Of a stretch of DNA of 64,000 bases, positions 15,715 through 24,045 are shown one piece after another; positions within the stretch are counted from its first letter, which is position 1, and each line of letters opens with the position of its first letter. A program made the translations under genes and the position numbers. The notes under the pieces are model-generated. The model was not told the origin of the DNA and ran no database searches. It saw only the letters and a list, made by a program, of their open reading frames with translations. The stretch is from Bacteroidota bacterium (lineage in GTDB: Bacteria > Bacteroidota > Bacteroidia > Palsa-948): the NCBI GenBank assembly GCA_003164895.1, contig PLUL01000021.1:62001-126000 (forward strand). Reading direction: 5' to 3'.

Positions 15715-17060
15715 AAAATATTTCACTAAGAATTATTTTTGTATTCGGAATTCTTAACTCTCAATTCTTCATTCTTAATTCTTTTTGTTTTTCTCAAGAC
15801 ACAGATAACAGTTCTCTACGCTGCGAAGATTTAGTTTACAAAAAAAATATCCATACGGTTCAGTGCCAGAAAGCCGATTGGGAATTTTCTCCTCCGGTAA
15901 TGAGATTGGGAACTAGCGATCAGATAAAACTTTTATTTGACGACCTTGATGTTGAATCAAAAAATTATCGCTTCACCATTGTTCATTGCGATGCAAACTG
16001 GCAGCCAACTACTCATTTGCTGCAATCGGAATACATAAAAGGTTTTTTTGACGATAACATTACAGATTATCAGTATTCCAGAAACACCATTCAGCGATAT
16101 GTGCATTATGAATTATTATTTCCCACGGAAAACCTCAAACCCAGCAAATCAGGAAATTATATTCTGAAAGTTTTTTTAGATTACGATCTAAACGATGTTG
16201 TTCTCACTCGAAGATTCAGAGTGATGGATGAACGTGTGAAGATTATTCCTGACGTTCACCGCCCCAGCATCATTGAAGATTATAATTATAAGCAGGAAGT
16301 TAACTTCACTATTCTGACACCGAATTATCAAATCCAAAATCCATATCAGGATTTGAAAGTCATTCTCATGCAGAATGACCGTAACGACAATGCCATCACA
16401 AACCTGAAACCACTTTTTGTAAAAGATGCTGAACTCACTTACAATTACGAAAAAGAAAACGTTTTTCCTGGAGGAAATGAATTCCACGCGTTTGATATTT
16501 CAAGCATGACATGGCGCTCCGAACAAATAAGCATAGTGCTTTATCCCGGTAGAGATACTTCTCACGAAATAAACGATTCCATAAAAACATACCATGTTTA
16601 TCTTACCACCGACAAACAACGTAATTATTTAAAATATTTTTCAGAAATTGACAAGAACGGAAGATTTAAGATCAATCGTGCCGAAAGTTCTACAGGTACT
16701 GCTGTTACCGAAGCGGAATATGTGTATGTAAAATTTTCTCTTACCATGTCTGCTCCTATGACGGATGGAGGAATTTATCTTCTGGGTGAACTCACAGACT
16801 GGAAATATTCAAATGAATCGAAAATGATTTACAACTATGCAGAGAAGGAATATCAACTTACTTTATTATTGAAACAAGGATATTACAACTACCAATACAC
16901 TTTTTTGAAAGACAATGAAAAATGCGGTGATGAAACCCTAATTGAAGGTACGCATTACGAAACTGAAAACGAATATGTGATTTACGTTTACAACACTCCC
17001 ATGGGGAGCAACTACGACCAATTGATTGGAATGAAGCGGTTTAATTCTCTCAAATATTAA
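15705..17060 (+). CDS. DUF5103 protein, exported
   Basis: A 451-residue protein. Its signal region (IFVFGILNSQFFILNSFCFSQ) is partly encoded by a 7-bp repeat. The mature part has the DUF5103 order: CEDLVYKKNIHTVQC near 45, PVMRLGTSDQIKLLFDDLD, the HCDANWQPTTHLLQSEYIKGF block near 100, a central domain with HRPSIIEDYNYKQEVNF, and a C-terminal immunoglobulin/CBM48-like domain (GGIYLLGELTDWKYSNESKMIYN). Function is unknown; the family is specific to Bacteroidota. It overlaps the upstream membrane gene by 10 bases and ends one base from the convergent helicase. Confidence 0.9.
   Translation: MEIKNISLRIIFVFGILNSQFFILNSFCFSQDTDNSSLRCEDLVYKKNIHTVQCQKADWEFSPPVMRLGTSDQIKLLFDDLDVESKNYRFTIVHCDANWQPTTHLLQSEYIKGFFDDNITDYQYSRNTIQRYVHYELLFPTENLKPSKSGNYILKVFLDYDLNDVVLTRRFRVMDERVKIIPDVHRPSIIEDYNYKQEVNFTILTPNYQIQNPYQDLKVILMQNDRNDNAITNLKPLFVKDAELTYNYEKENVFPGGNEFHAFDISSMTWRSEQISIVLYPGRDTSHEINDSIKTYHVYLTTDKQRNYLKYFSEIDKNGRFKINRAESSTGTAVTEAEYVYVKFSLTMSAPMTDGGIYLLGELTDWKYSNESKMIYNYAEKEYQLTLLLKQGYYNYQYTFLKDNEKCGDETLIEGTHYETENEYVIYVYNTPMGSNYDQLIGMKRFNSLKY
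15747..15781 (+). repeat. Five 7-bp units inside the DUF5103 signal-peptide codons
   Basis: GGAATTC, TTAACTC, TCAATTC, TTCATTC, TTAATTC. The units encode GILNSQFFILNS, the hydrophobic core of the signal peptide. Confidence 0.8.
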
Positions 17061-17061
17061 A

Positions 17062-18336
17062 TTATCTATACGAACGATCGTTCGTACGCTTGCCTCTCCA
17101 ACTGCTATGTCCACCACCACCGCTATTACTACCTGAATTATTTCTTCTCGGAGTAAATCTTCGCTGTTGGTTTTGTCCGTTTTGTTTTCTTGGTTCTTCG
17201 CTGTGATGCGATGCATCATGTGGATGCGCTTTCACTTCTTCAATATTTTTTGCAAGTTTCATTATATCTCTCAACTGACTTCTTTCATCGGGCGAACAAA
17301 ATGAAATGGCAATTCCGCTTGCTCCGGCTCTGCCTGTTCTGCCGATGCGGTGAATGTAAGTTTCTCCATCTTCGGGCAAATCATAATTAATTACGTGAGA
17401 AATATCGGTAATATCCAATCCGCGCGATGCTACATCGGTTGCCACCAGCATACTGATGGTTCTGTTTTTAAATCTATCCAATGCTTTCTGTCGGGTGTTT
17501 TGAGATTTATTTCCGTGAATTGCTTCTGCTTTAATATGTTCGGCAAGAAGACTTTTTACCAATTTATCTGCACCGCGTTTTGTGCGGGTGAAAACAAGTA
17601 CGTGAGGTTTTTCTTCCTGATCCAAAATATGTTTCAGCAATGCTTTTTTATTTTCTGTCTTCACATGATAAACATATTGCTTCACCAAATCCGCCGCTGT
17701 GGATACCGGAGCTGTTTGAACAATTACAGGATTCTTCAGAAGTGAGTCAGAAAGTTTTTTGATTTCCACCGGCATTGTTGCCGAGAAAAACAAGGTTTGT
17801 TTTTTTGCCGGAAGTTTTGCAATTATCTTTTTAATGTCATTGATGAAACCCATGTCTAACATGCGATCTACTTCATCGAGAACAAAAAATTCAATGGTGT
17901 TCAGATGCACATGTCCCTGTGTCATCAAATCAAGCAAACGACCGGGTGTTGCAATCACAATATCCACGCCTGAACGCAACGCTGTTGTTTGTCCGTGCTG
18001 ACTAACTCCACCGTAAATAACTGCGTGCCTAAGGTGAAGTCCTTTTCCATATTCACGAAAGCTGTCGCTGATCTGTTGAGCAAGTTCGCGCGTAGGTGCA
18101 AGAATGAGCGCTTTTATTCCTTTGCGCTGATGAGCGTTGCTGTTAAAAAGAAGTTGAAGCATGGGCAATGCAAAGGCAGCGGTTTTCCCGGTGCCTGTTT
18201 GTGCAGAGCCACAAATATCTTTTCCTTCCAAAATATGCGGAATAGATTTTTCCTGAATGGGAGTTGGATTAATATATCCCTTCGCCGCAAGTGAGTGAAG
18301 AATCTGCGGTAATAGTTTCAAATTTTCAAAAGTCAT
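17062..18336 (-). CDS. DEAD-box ATP-dependent RNA helicase, RhlE-like
   Basis: A 424-residue protein with all core motifs: Q motif (GYINPTPIQEKSIP), Walker A AQTGTGKT, PTRELAQQI, TPGRLLDL, DEVD in place of DEAD, SATMP, the C-terminal domain motif HVLVFTRTKRG, and HRIGRTGRAG. The tail (about 375-424) is rich in Arg, Gly, Asn and Ser (RRFTPRRNNSGSNSGGGG), a typical RNA-binding extension. The Ala-to-Val change in DEAD is tolerated in this family. It unwinds RNA structure, often in ribosome assembly or cold adaptation, and a cold-shock gene lies close by on the same strand. The last codons contain an 18-bp perfect palindrome. Confidence 0.95.
   Translation of the reverse strand: MTFENLKLLPQILHSLAAKGYINPTPIQEKSIPHILEGKDICGSAQTGTGKTAAFALPMLQLLFNSNAHQRKGIKALILAPTRELAQQISDSFREYGKGLHLRHAVIYGGVSQHGQTTALRSGVDIVIATPGRLLDLMTQGHVHLNTIEFFVLDEVDRMLDMGFINDIKKIIAKLPAKKQTLFFSATMPVEIKKLSDSLLKNPVIVQTAPVSTAADLVKQYVYHVKTENKKALLKHILDQEEKPHVLVFTRTKRGADKLVKSLLAEHIKAEAIHGNKSQNTRQKALDRFKNRTISMLVATDVASRGLDITDISHVINYDLPEDGETYIHRIGRTGRAGASGIAISFCSPDERSQLRDIMKLAKNIEEVKAHPHDASHHSEEPRKQNGQNQQRRFTPRRNNSGSNSGGGGHSSWRGKRTNDRSYR
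17069..17086. repeat. 18-bp perfect palindrome at the convergent gene ends
   Basis: TACGAACGATCGTTCGTA reads the same on both strands. It sits inside the last helicase codons (encoding RTNDRSY) and just past the DUF5103 stop. It could form a short stem in either transcript or bind a dimeric protein. Confidence 0.8.
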
Positions 18337-18505
18337 AATGATTGAATTAATTTATATTGTTCCGTTTCACAATATCGTGATGTTCGGAAATTGTTGATTG
18401 CAAGAAATAAAATTTAATGCTGAGAAAGCAGAAAGGCGAGCAGGTCAGCCTAAACAATGAGTTCTTGATGAGATAAAGATACGAATATACTTCCCGCATC
18501 ATCCT

Positions 18506-18533
18506 GTTGGTCGGGATTTAAAACCCGACCAAC
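18506..18533. other. Perfect 10-bp hairpin in the helicase upstream region
   Basis: GTTGGTCGGG and CCCGACCAAC flank an 8-base loop. There is no T-run on either side. The hairpin stands between the cold-shock gene end and the helicase start, both read leftward, so it could be the transcript end of csp or a leader structure of the helicase mRNA. The rest of 18337-18613 holds no gene I can see. Confidence 0.7.
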
Positions 18534-18613
18534 TTAGGACGAATGCTTCATTCAAAAATCTTTGGAGAAAAATAAATGATTTTGTTACCTTAAAGATGGT
18601 AACACGGTGAGCT

Positions 18614-18802
18614 TTACGCCAACTTTACATTAACAGCGTTTGGACCTTTTTTCCCTTCTGTAATGTCAAAAGTTACGTTGTCGTTCTCACGGATCTTGTC
18701 AACAAGACCTGATGAGTGTACAAAAACTTCCTTTCCTGATTCTGTTTTAATGAAACCAAATCCTTTTGCGTCATTAAAAAACTTTACTGTTCCTTTTTCC
18801 AT
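18614..18802 (-). CDS. Cold-shock domain protein (CspA family)
   Basis: A 62-residue single OB-fold protein. RNP1-type KGFGFI and RNP2-type VFVHSSGL motifs are both present, with the start MEKGTVKFFNDAKG. It binds single-stranded RNA and DNA and melts secondary structure, acting as an RNA chaperone. It is slightly shorter than the usual 65-70 residues but complete. It is followed on the same strand by the DEAD-box helicase, a partner commonly linked with cold adaptation. The region upstream (18803-18905) is AT-rich and could hold a long 5' leader, common for csp genes. Confidence 0.96.
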   Translation of the reverse strand: MEKGTVKFFNDAKGFGFIKTESGKEVFVHSSGLVDKIRENDNVTFDITEGKKGPNAVNVKLA

Positions 18803-18905
18803 AAAATAAAAATTTAAAAGATTAATTATTAATTGCGCGAATATACAAGATTATTTTGATACTGCACTTTAGAAGTTTAGAGAATAATCTTTTAGGAGAA
18901 AACGA

Positions 18906-19280
18906 TTAATGAGTAGTAAATTTAAAATCCAACCTGAACAGATTTTGATATTCCTCACCGGTTTCTTTCATACTGTCATCGCCATCTTCAACATCCCAAA
19001 TAATAGTAACCGGATGTGCGCTTTTATTAATGGCTTCAAGAATTCTAAAAACCTGTATCACATTTTTTCTCGAAGCAGAATTAGCATACTCAAGCCGGAA
19101 AGTACATTCCGTCTTTGCTGCCGGATGAAGCGCATAATTTTCCAGCCAGGCAATAATCGGATTGAAAAATCCAACACTGTTTTCGGGATAAGATCTTCCG
19201 GACAAAAGAAAAATTCCTGTTTCTGCATCAAGAGAAACTTCGAGCGATTTAAGCGTGGCTGGTATTTTTAGCGCATCCAT
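18906..19280 (-). CDS. DUF1987/SiaC-like regulatory phosphoprotein
   Basis: A 124-residue protein of the DUF1987 family, to which SiaC of Pseudomonas belongs: LSGRSYPENSVGFFNPIIAWLENY near the N-terminus, then the conserved CTFRLEYANSASRKNVIQVF and VTIIWDVEDGDDSMKETGEEY. SiaC is switched by phosphorylation of a Ser/Thr in the equivalent of YANSASRKN by a kinase (SiaB) and a PP2C phosphatase (SiaA) and then acts on a diguanylate cyclase. No SiaA, B or D gene lies beside it, so partners and output here are unknown. Confidence 0.88.
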   Translation of the reverse strand: MDALKIPATLKSLEVSLDAETGIFLLSGRSYPENSVGFFNPIIAWLENYALHPAAKTECTFRLEYANSASRKNVIQVFRILEAINKSAHPVTIIWDVEDGDDSMKETGEEYQNLFRLDFKFTTH

Positions 19281-19443
19281 AAATGAAAAGCGAAGATAGT
19301 AAATTGAAGTTCAGATGCAACATCTTAAGTGCTAAATTTCATACTGCCGATTTTCAAATATGCATTATGAAATTATTCACAAAAAGGTTTCTTTAAATTT
19401 TATAAATTGCAGCACCAAAAAACAGGTTGAAAAATTTATGCAA

Positions 19444-20133
19444 ATGAAAAAAATATTTTATTTTTCTTCTCTCCTTTTATTGTTTCTGCTGAATTCACTC
19501 AAAGCGCAAACATTCCGCGCAGGATTTACTTTAGGCGCAACGGCAACTGATATTTGCGGAATGGATTCACGCGATGGCGATAATGATTTTAATAAACTGG
19601 GATACGTTTTGGGTGGAATTGTAAATACTAAACTGAATAAAAAAAACGAATTTCAGATGGAAATGAATTATATCAAGAAAGGGACTTTGCAAAGACCAAC
19701 AGCAGACTCCATGCAATCTGGTTATTATAAACTTGCTTTGGATTACATAGAAGTTCCAATTATGTTGAAGCACCACATGCATTTTAACATGGGAAAAAAA
19801 GTTGTTGACCAATTTGATTGGGAGGTTGGAGCATCAATTGGCAGAATGGTTAGACATACATGGACAGAAGGTGGATATGTGCCAATTTTTGACGAAAGTA
19901 AAATAAATAAAACTGATGCAAGTATTTTTGTGGGTTTGAATTACAATTTTTCTTCTAATATTTATCTGTCTTTCAGATATAGTAACTCGCTAATTCCTGC
20001 AGTAACACACGATAAATACCCAGGTTATTTTTTTATCTACTCTGTAAATACCGGAAACAATATGGTTTTTCAGATGTCGCTGAAATTTGTTTTTGGAGGA
20101 ACCGCTGAAAAAGAATCAACACCCGCTAATTAA
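19444..20133 (+). CDS. Outer-membrane beta-barrel protein (PorT-like)
   Basis: I choose the ATG at 19444 because it opens a signal peptide (KKIFYFSSLLLLFLLNSLKAQ); in-frame ATGs at 19438 and 19360 are less likely. The mature part (about 208 residues) has alternating aromatic beta strands, a conserved FRAGFTLGATATDI start, the LDYIEVPIMLKHHM segment typical of outer-membrane beta-barrel (OMP_b-brl_2, PorT) proteins, and the last strand MVFQMSLKFVFGG. It is likely a small barrel in the outer membrane with unknown cargo. A 21-base gap separates it from the acyl-CoA dehydrogenase. Confidence 0.85.
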   Translation: MKKIFYFSSLLLLFLLNSLKAQTFRAGFTLGATATDICGMDSRDGDNDFNKLGYVLGGIVNTKLNKKNEFQMEMNYIKKGTLQRPTADSMQSGYYKLALDYIEVPIMLKHHMHFNMGKKVVDQFDWEVGASIGRMVRHTWTEGGYVPIFDESKINKTDASIFVGLNYNFSSNIYLSFRYSNSLIPAVTHDKYPGYFFIYSVNTGNNMVFQMSLKFVFGGTAEKESTPAN

Positions 20134-20154
20134 AGCGAAAATAATTTCACTCCG

Positions 20155-21828
20155 ATGAAAAATAAAGTTCTGAATGACAATCATTCTCCAAGCAAAAACT
20201 TTTTTCAAAGTGATCTCATCCTCAGGAATTATTTGAAGAATGCTTTCTCTACCGAAGCCAAAAAATATTTCTACCCCAAACTTGATTCTCTTGGAAAAGA
20301 AGCTGCCACGGTGATGACCGACCTTTCTTTGCAGGCGGATAAAAATAGCCCTGAATTAGTGAAGCGCGATAAATGGGGCGAGACCATCAACGACATTCGT
20401 TTTCATCCTGCATATTGGGAACTAATGAAGATCGCAGTGGAATCGGAAATGTTCAGCGTGAAATGGCATCCCGATATGCGGAAAAAGTTTGCAGGCGAAA
20501 CGCAGCGACTCAGCTTCAGTGCAGGATTTATTTATGCTATGAGCGAAATGGGAGTTTATTGTCCGCTATGCATGACGGATGGCGTGGCGCGTTTGCTCGA
20601 TCTGTATTGCGATGAGGCAGATAAAAAGCGATTGATGCCGCACATCTACACCGATAAAGCAAAAGATTTTTTCACTGGCGCCATGTTCCTCACCGAGAAA
20701 TCGGGCGGCTCGGATGTGGGAGCAAATCTTGTTACTGCAAAAAATATTAAAGGTAATTCGTATCACCTCAACGGAGAGAAATGGTTTTGTAGCAATGCAA
20801 ATGCCGATTTAATTTTTGCGCTTGCACGAACCGATGCAAATATTCCGCGCACCAAAGGACTTTCTATTTTCTTAGTCGAAAAACATTTGCCCGATGAAAC
20901 TAAAAACCCAATTGACTTCTTCCGCCTGAAAGAAAAGATGGGCGTAAAATCGAACGCTTGCGCAGAAGGAATGTTAACTGATACCGTTGGCACGCTCGTG
21001 GGAAAAGAGTTTGAAGGATTCGCCATCATGACCGAGATGCTAACTCTTTCGCGGATTTATACTGCGGTGGGCGCATTATCGGGTTCGCGCAGAGCGATTA
21101 TAGAAGCATATCAGTTTTTGTGCAGCAGAAATGCTTTCGGTAAAGTTGCCATTGAACATGCGCTAATACGCACCAAGCTCACCGAACTTTCCGCACTTTA
21201 TCTTGCCAACTTTTATCTTTTGTGGCGCACCATCACGGCATTGGATAAAGCCGATGCAGGCAATGAGCGCGAAAAAGAAATTCTGCGCATTCTTACTCCG
21301 ATGATTAAAAAACGCTTGTCAGAAAATTCGGTTTACATAGCGCGCGAAAGCATGGAGCTGATGGGCGGCATAGGTTATATTGAAGACACGGTGGTGCCAA
21401 AAACTTTCCGCGACCTGATGGTGAATCCCATCTGGGAAGGAACCGGAAACATTATGATACTGGATATGCTTCGCGCTTCGAAAAAATCAAAAGGATTAAT
21501 ATTTATTTGCGAAGAAATTGCGAAGATTGCAACGGCAAAAAAAGATTCGTGGCTGATTCTCGAGCTGGAAAAGTTTCAATCTTTTTCTAAAAAACTTTTT
21601 GCCATGCAGCAAGATGAAATGGAAGCAAGCGCAAAACCTTTTTATGAAAAACTTACCGAGCTCTACCAGCTTGCGCTGCTGCTTGCAAATTTTAATGAGG
21701 GAAATAAAAAATGGACTCGCTCTGCTTTTGATTATTTAAAGAACGCATACAACAACTCTAACGAACTCTCTGCACGCCAGCCGCTCTCGGTAAACGATGT
21801 GAAAGATATGGTGGGGTGGGAAATGTAG
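20155..21828 (+). CDS. Acyl-CoA dehydrogenase, AidB-like
   Basis: A 557-residue flavoprotein. The acyl-CoA dehydrogenase motifs include FLTEKSGGSDVGANLVTA, the FAD/substrate segment YHLNGEKWFCSNANADL, and the C-terminal MELMGGIGYIEDTVVPKTFRDLMVNPIWEGTGNIMILDMLRA, closest to AidB-type and related long acyl-CoA dehydrogenases. The length (about 550) also fits AidB rather than the 380-residue short types. It oxidises an acyl-CoA with FAD; the substrate is unknown. AidB proteins also bind DNA in alkylation response, which cannot be judged here. Its base composition is visibly richer in G+C than the flanking genes, as is the MFS gene after it. Confidence 0.9.
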   Translation: MKNKVLNDNHSPSKNFFQSDLILRNYLKNAFSTEAKKYFYPKLDSLGKEAATVMTDLSLQADKNSPELVKRDKWGETINDIRFHPAYWELMKIAVESEMFSVKWHPDMRKKFAGETQRLSFSAGFIYAMSEMGVYCPLCMTDGVARLLDLYCDEADKKRLMPHIYTDKAKDFFTGAMFLTEKSGGSDVGANLVTAKNIKGNSYHLNGEKWFCSNANADLIFALARTDANIPRTKGLSIFLVEKHLPDETKNPIDFFRLKEKMGVKSNACAEGMLTDTVGTLVGKEFEGFAIMTEMLTLSRIYTAVGALSGSRRAIIEAYQFLCSRNAFGKVAIEHALIRTKLTELSALYLANFYLLWRTITALDKADAGNEREKEILRILTPMIKKRLSENSVYIARESMELMGGIGYIEDTVVPKTFRDLMVNPIWEGTGNIMILDMLRASKKSKGLIFICEEIAKIATAKKDSWLILELEKFQSFSKKLFAMQQDEMEASAKPFYEKLTELYQLALLLANFNEGNKKWTRSAFDYLKNAYNNSNELSARQPLSVNDVKDMVGWEM

Positions 21829-21871
21829 ATTTTTTAGTTCAAGTTATGAGTGTATATCGAAGCAACTCACA

Positions 21872-23116
21872 ATGACCAAAGTGCACAACTCAAAGAACAT
21901 TCTTAACATAGTTGTAATTGTTGCCGCGCTTGGTTACTTCGTTGATATTTACGATCTCATCCTCTTCAGCATCGTGCGCGTGCCCAGTTTAAAAGCCATC
22001 GGCATTGCCGATGCAGAAATAAAAAACGCAGGCATCTACCTCATCAACATGCAAATGATGGGCATGTTAATCGGCGGCATTGTGTGGGGAATCCTTGGCG
22101 ATAAACGCGGGCGGTTGGCTGCGCTTTTTCTTACCATACTCCTCTACTCGCTTGCAAACATTGCAAACGGCTTTGCACAAAATCTGCAGCAATACGCATG
22201 GCTGCGCATCATCGCGGGCTTTGGTCTGGCAGGAGAACTCGGCATCGGCATCACGCTCGTCTCCGAAGTGATGAGCAAAGAAACGCGCGGCTGGGGAACG
22301 AGCATTGTTTCGGGCGTGGGCATTGCAGGAGCGGTGCTTGCTTTCTTCATTGCCAAATGGGGATGGCGCGAAGCCTATTGGGCAGGCGGAGTTCTCGGTC
22401 TTCTTTTATTAGGTCTCCGCATTTATGTTCACGAATCTGGAATGTTTGATAAAGTGAAAGAAGCGAAAGCAAGTCGCGGAGATTTTTTCAGCTTGTTCAC
22501 CAATCGAAAAAGATTTATAAAATACATCGCCTGCATTTTTGCGGGAGCTCCCGTGTGGTTCGTCATCGGCATTCTCGTTTCCTTTTCAAAAGAACTTGGC
22601 GAATACCTCGGCATTGTTAACGATGCCGGTCAGCCCGAAGCCATCAACATCGGCAAAGCGGTGATGTATCATTACATTGGCGCATCGTTCGGAAGCATCC
22701 TCACCGGATACATCAGCCATAAACTCAGGTCAAGAAAAAAAGCGCTGCTCATTGCAATCTCATTTGTGGGACTTCTCTGCATCATTTATTTCAACGCCTT
22801 CGGAATTTCAAGCAGCATGTTCTTCTTCATCTTATTTGTTCTCGGCATTGCTCAGGGATATTGGGCGGTGATAATTGCCGTTGCTTCGGAACAGTTCGGA
22901 ACTAATATTCGCTCCACCGCAACCACCACCGTTCCAAACTTTATCCGCGGAGCAACCGTGCTGATGACCTTATGGTGGAGCAGCATGTCAGCAGGAATGG
23001 GAATTTTAAGATCGGCAATGATTGTGGGCGCAACGGTGATAATACTTGCATTGATTGCTGTCTTCTTCCTTGAAGAATCTCATGGCAAGGACTTGGATTA
23101 TATTGAAGTGGAATAA
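21872..23116 (+). CDS. MFS transporter, metabolite:H+ symporter type
   Basis: A 414-residue protein with twelve predicted membrane helices. The loop between helices 2 and 3 has GILGDKRGRLAA, the classic MFS motif, and GFGLAGELGIGITLVSE lies in helix 4, as in sugar/metabolite:H+ symporters. The last helix ends FFLEESHGKDLDYIE. It follows the acyl-CoA dehydrogenase by 43 bases and shares its high G+C (about 63% in 22201-22260 by hand count), so the pair may be one transcript that imports and oxidises an organic acid (inference). Confidence 0.9.
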   Translation: MTKVHNSKNILNIVVIVAALGYFVDIYDLILFSIVRVPSLKAIGIADAEIKNAGIYLINMQMMGMLIGGIVWGILGDKRGRLAALFLTILLYSLANIANGFAQNLQQYAWLRIIAGFGLAGELGIGITLVSEVMSKETRGWGTSIVSGVGIAGAVLAFFIAKWGWREAYWAGGVLGLLLLGLRIYVHESGMFDKVKEAKASRGDFFSLFTNRKRFIKYIACIFAGAPVWFVIGILVSFSKELGEYLGIVNDAGQPEAINIGKAVMYHYIGASFGSILTGYISHKLRSRKKALLIAISFVGLLCIIYFNAFGISSSMFFFILFVLGIAQGYWAVIIAVASEQFGTNIRSTATTTVPNFIRGATVLMTLWWSSMSAGMGILRSAMIVGATVIILALIAVFFLEESHGKDLDYIEVE

Positions 23117-23185
23117 ATAACATATATTAGATATAAAAACTACCTTAAAGACAGACAATCGTTTAACAATACACAATTTACAACA

Positions 23186-23542
23186 ATGAGTTTTTTTGCC
23201 AGTTTAAGTTTTGAGAAGGTTTTTGGTTTTATCATACTTTTAATAGTATGCGGGATTTCATTTGCAAGTTTCATTTTGTGGATTTTTTTATCCATAATTA
23301 TCATTATTAGAAATATTAAAAGGGTTAATCAAGATGAAACAAAGGAAATGGCACGTCATTTTAAATATTTTATTTTTTACTTAATTTTTCCTTTACTAGT
23401 TTTTTGTATTGGAAATGCTACCGAAAATTATTCCGATACCATCCGTGATTTAATTGGCATATTAATGTTTCTGCTTTATGTTTTTATAATCTATTTGCAT
23501 ACAAAAATACCGTGGTTGTCTAAATATAGATATCCATATTAA
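23186..23542 (+). CDS. Small membrane protein of unknown function
   Basis: A 118-residue protein with three to four hydrophobic segments (about 12-45, 63-78, 93-107). Between them a charged loop NIKRVNQDETKEMARHFK faces one side. No family recognised. It is strongly AT-rich, under 30% G+C in part, in sharp contrast to the transporter just upstream. Coding is supported by length, by the hydrophobic pattern and by the gap that fits it. Confidence 0.65.
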   Translation: MSFFASLSFEKVFGFIILLIVCGISFASFILWIFLSIIIIIRNIKRVNQDETKEMARHFKYFIFYLIFPLLVFCIGNATENYSDTIRDLIGILMFLLYVFIIYLHTKIPWLSKYRYPY

Positions 23543-23614
23543 TGTGCACAGAAACTTGACAGGCAAAAAACCAACAACCGCTAATATTTGCACAAACCAT
23601 TATAAACTTGAAAC

Positions 23615-23974
23615 ATGAAACTTACTTTAGTCATAGGCGCATCCGAAAACACCGAACGATATTCCAATCGCGCGGTAAGACAATTGATAAAACATAATAT
23701 TCCTGTTGCAGCAGTTGGATTAAAGGCAGGAGAAATTGAAGAAGTAAAAATCCAAACCGGATTTCCTAAAATAGAAAACGTAGATACCGTTACGCTTTAC
23801 GTTGGTCCGCAGCATCAGGATAAGTATTACGATTACATTTTAAGTTTAAAACCCGAGCGCGTGATATTTAACCCCGGCACCGAGAATGCTGAGTTCGAAG
23901 AAAAAATAAAAAAAGCCGGAATCGAAATCCTCGAAGCATGCACGCTGGTGATGCTCTCGACAGGGAATTTTTGA
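23615..23974 (+). CDS. CoA-binding domain protein (YccU-like)
   Basis: A 119-residue single-domain protein with the Rossmann-like CoA-binding fold: TLVIGASENTERYSNRAVRQL at the start, then IPVAAVGLKAGEIEEVKI, VDTVTLYVGPQHQDKYYDYIL and VIFNPGTENAEFEEKIKKAGIEILEACTLVML. The GASEN turn and NPG/EACT motifs are those of the YccU/CoA_binding_2 family. It probably binds CoA or an acyl-CoA as a regulator. It ends in front of a bidirectional hairpin. Confidence 0.92.
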   Translation: MKLTLVIGASENTERYSNRAVRQLIKHNIPVAAVGLKAGEIEEVKIQTGFPKIENVDTVTLYVGPQHQDKYYDYILSLKPERVIFNPGTENAEFEEKIKKAGIEILEACTLVMLSTGNF

Positions 23975-24007
23975 TTACACAGATTTTCAAACAGATTACA
24001 CTGATTA
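23973..24007. repeat. Five 7-bp units (GATTACA type)
   Basis: GATTACA, CAGATTT, TCAAACA, GATTACA, CTGATTA in perfect register immediately after the CoA-binding gene. The array supplies one arm of the hairpin that follows. Confidence 0.7.
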
Positions 24008-24045
24008 CGTTGTTGCATTGCATCGGTGTAATCTGTATTTTTTTT
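23991..24045. terminator. Hairpin between convergent genes
   Basis: ACAGATTACACTGAT (23991-24005) pairs with ATCGGTGTAATCTGT (24022-24036) with one mismatch, followed by eight T. It can end the CoA-binding transcript; the reverse transcript of the aminotransferase also ends here. Confidence 0.75.
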
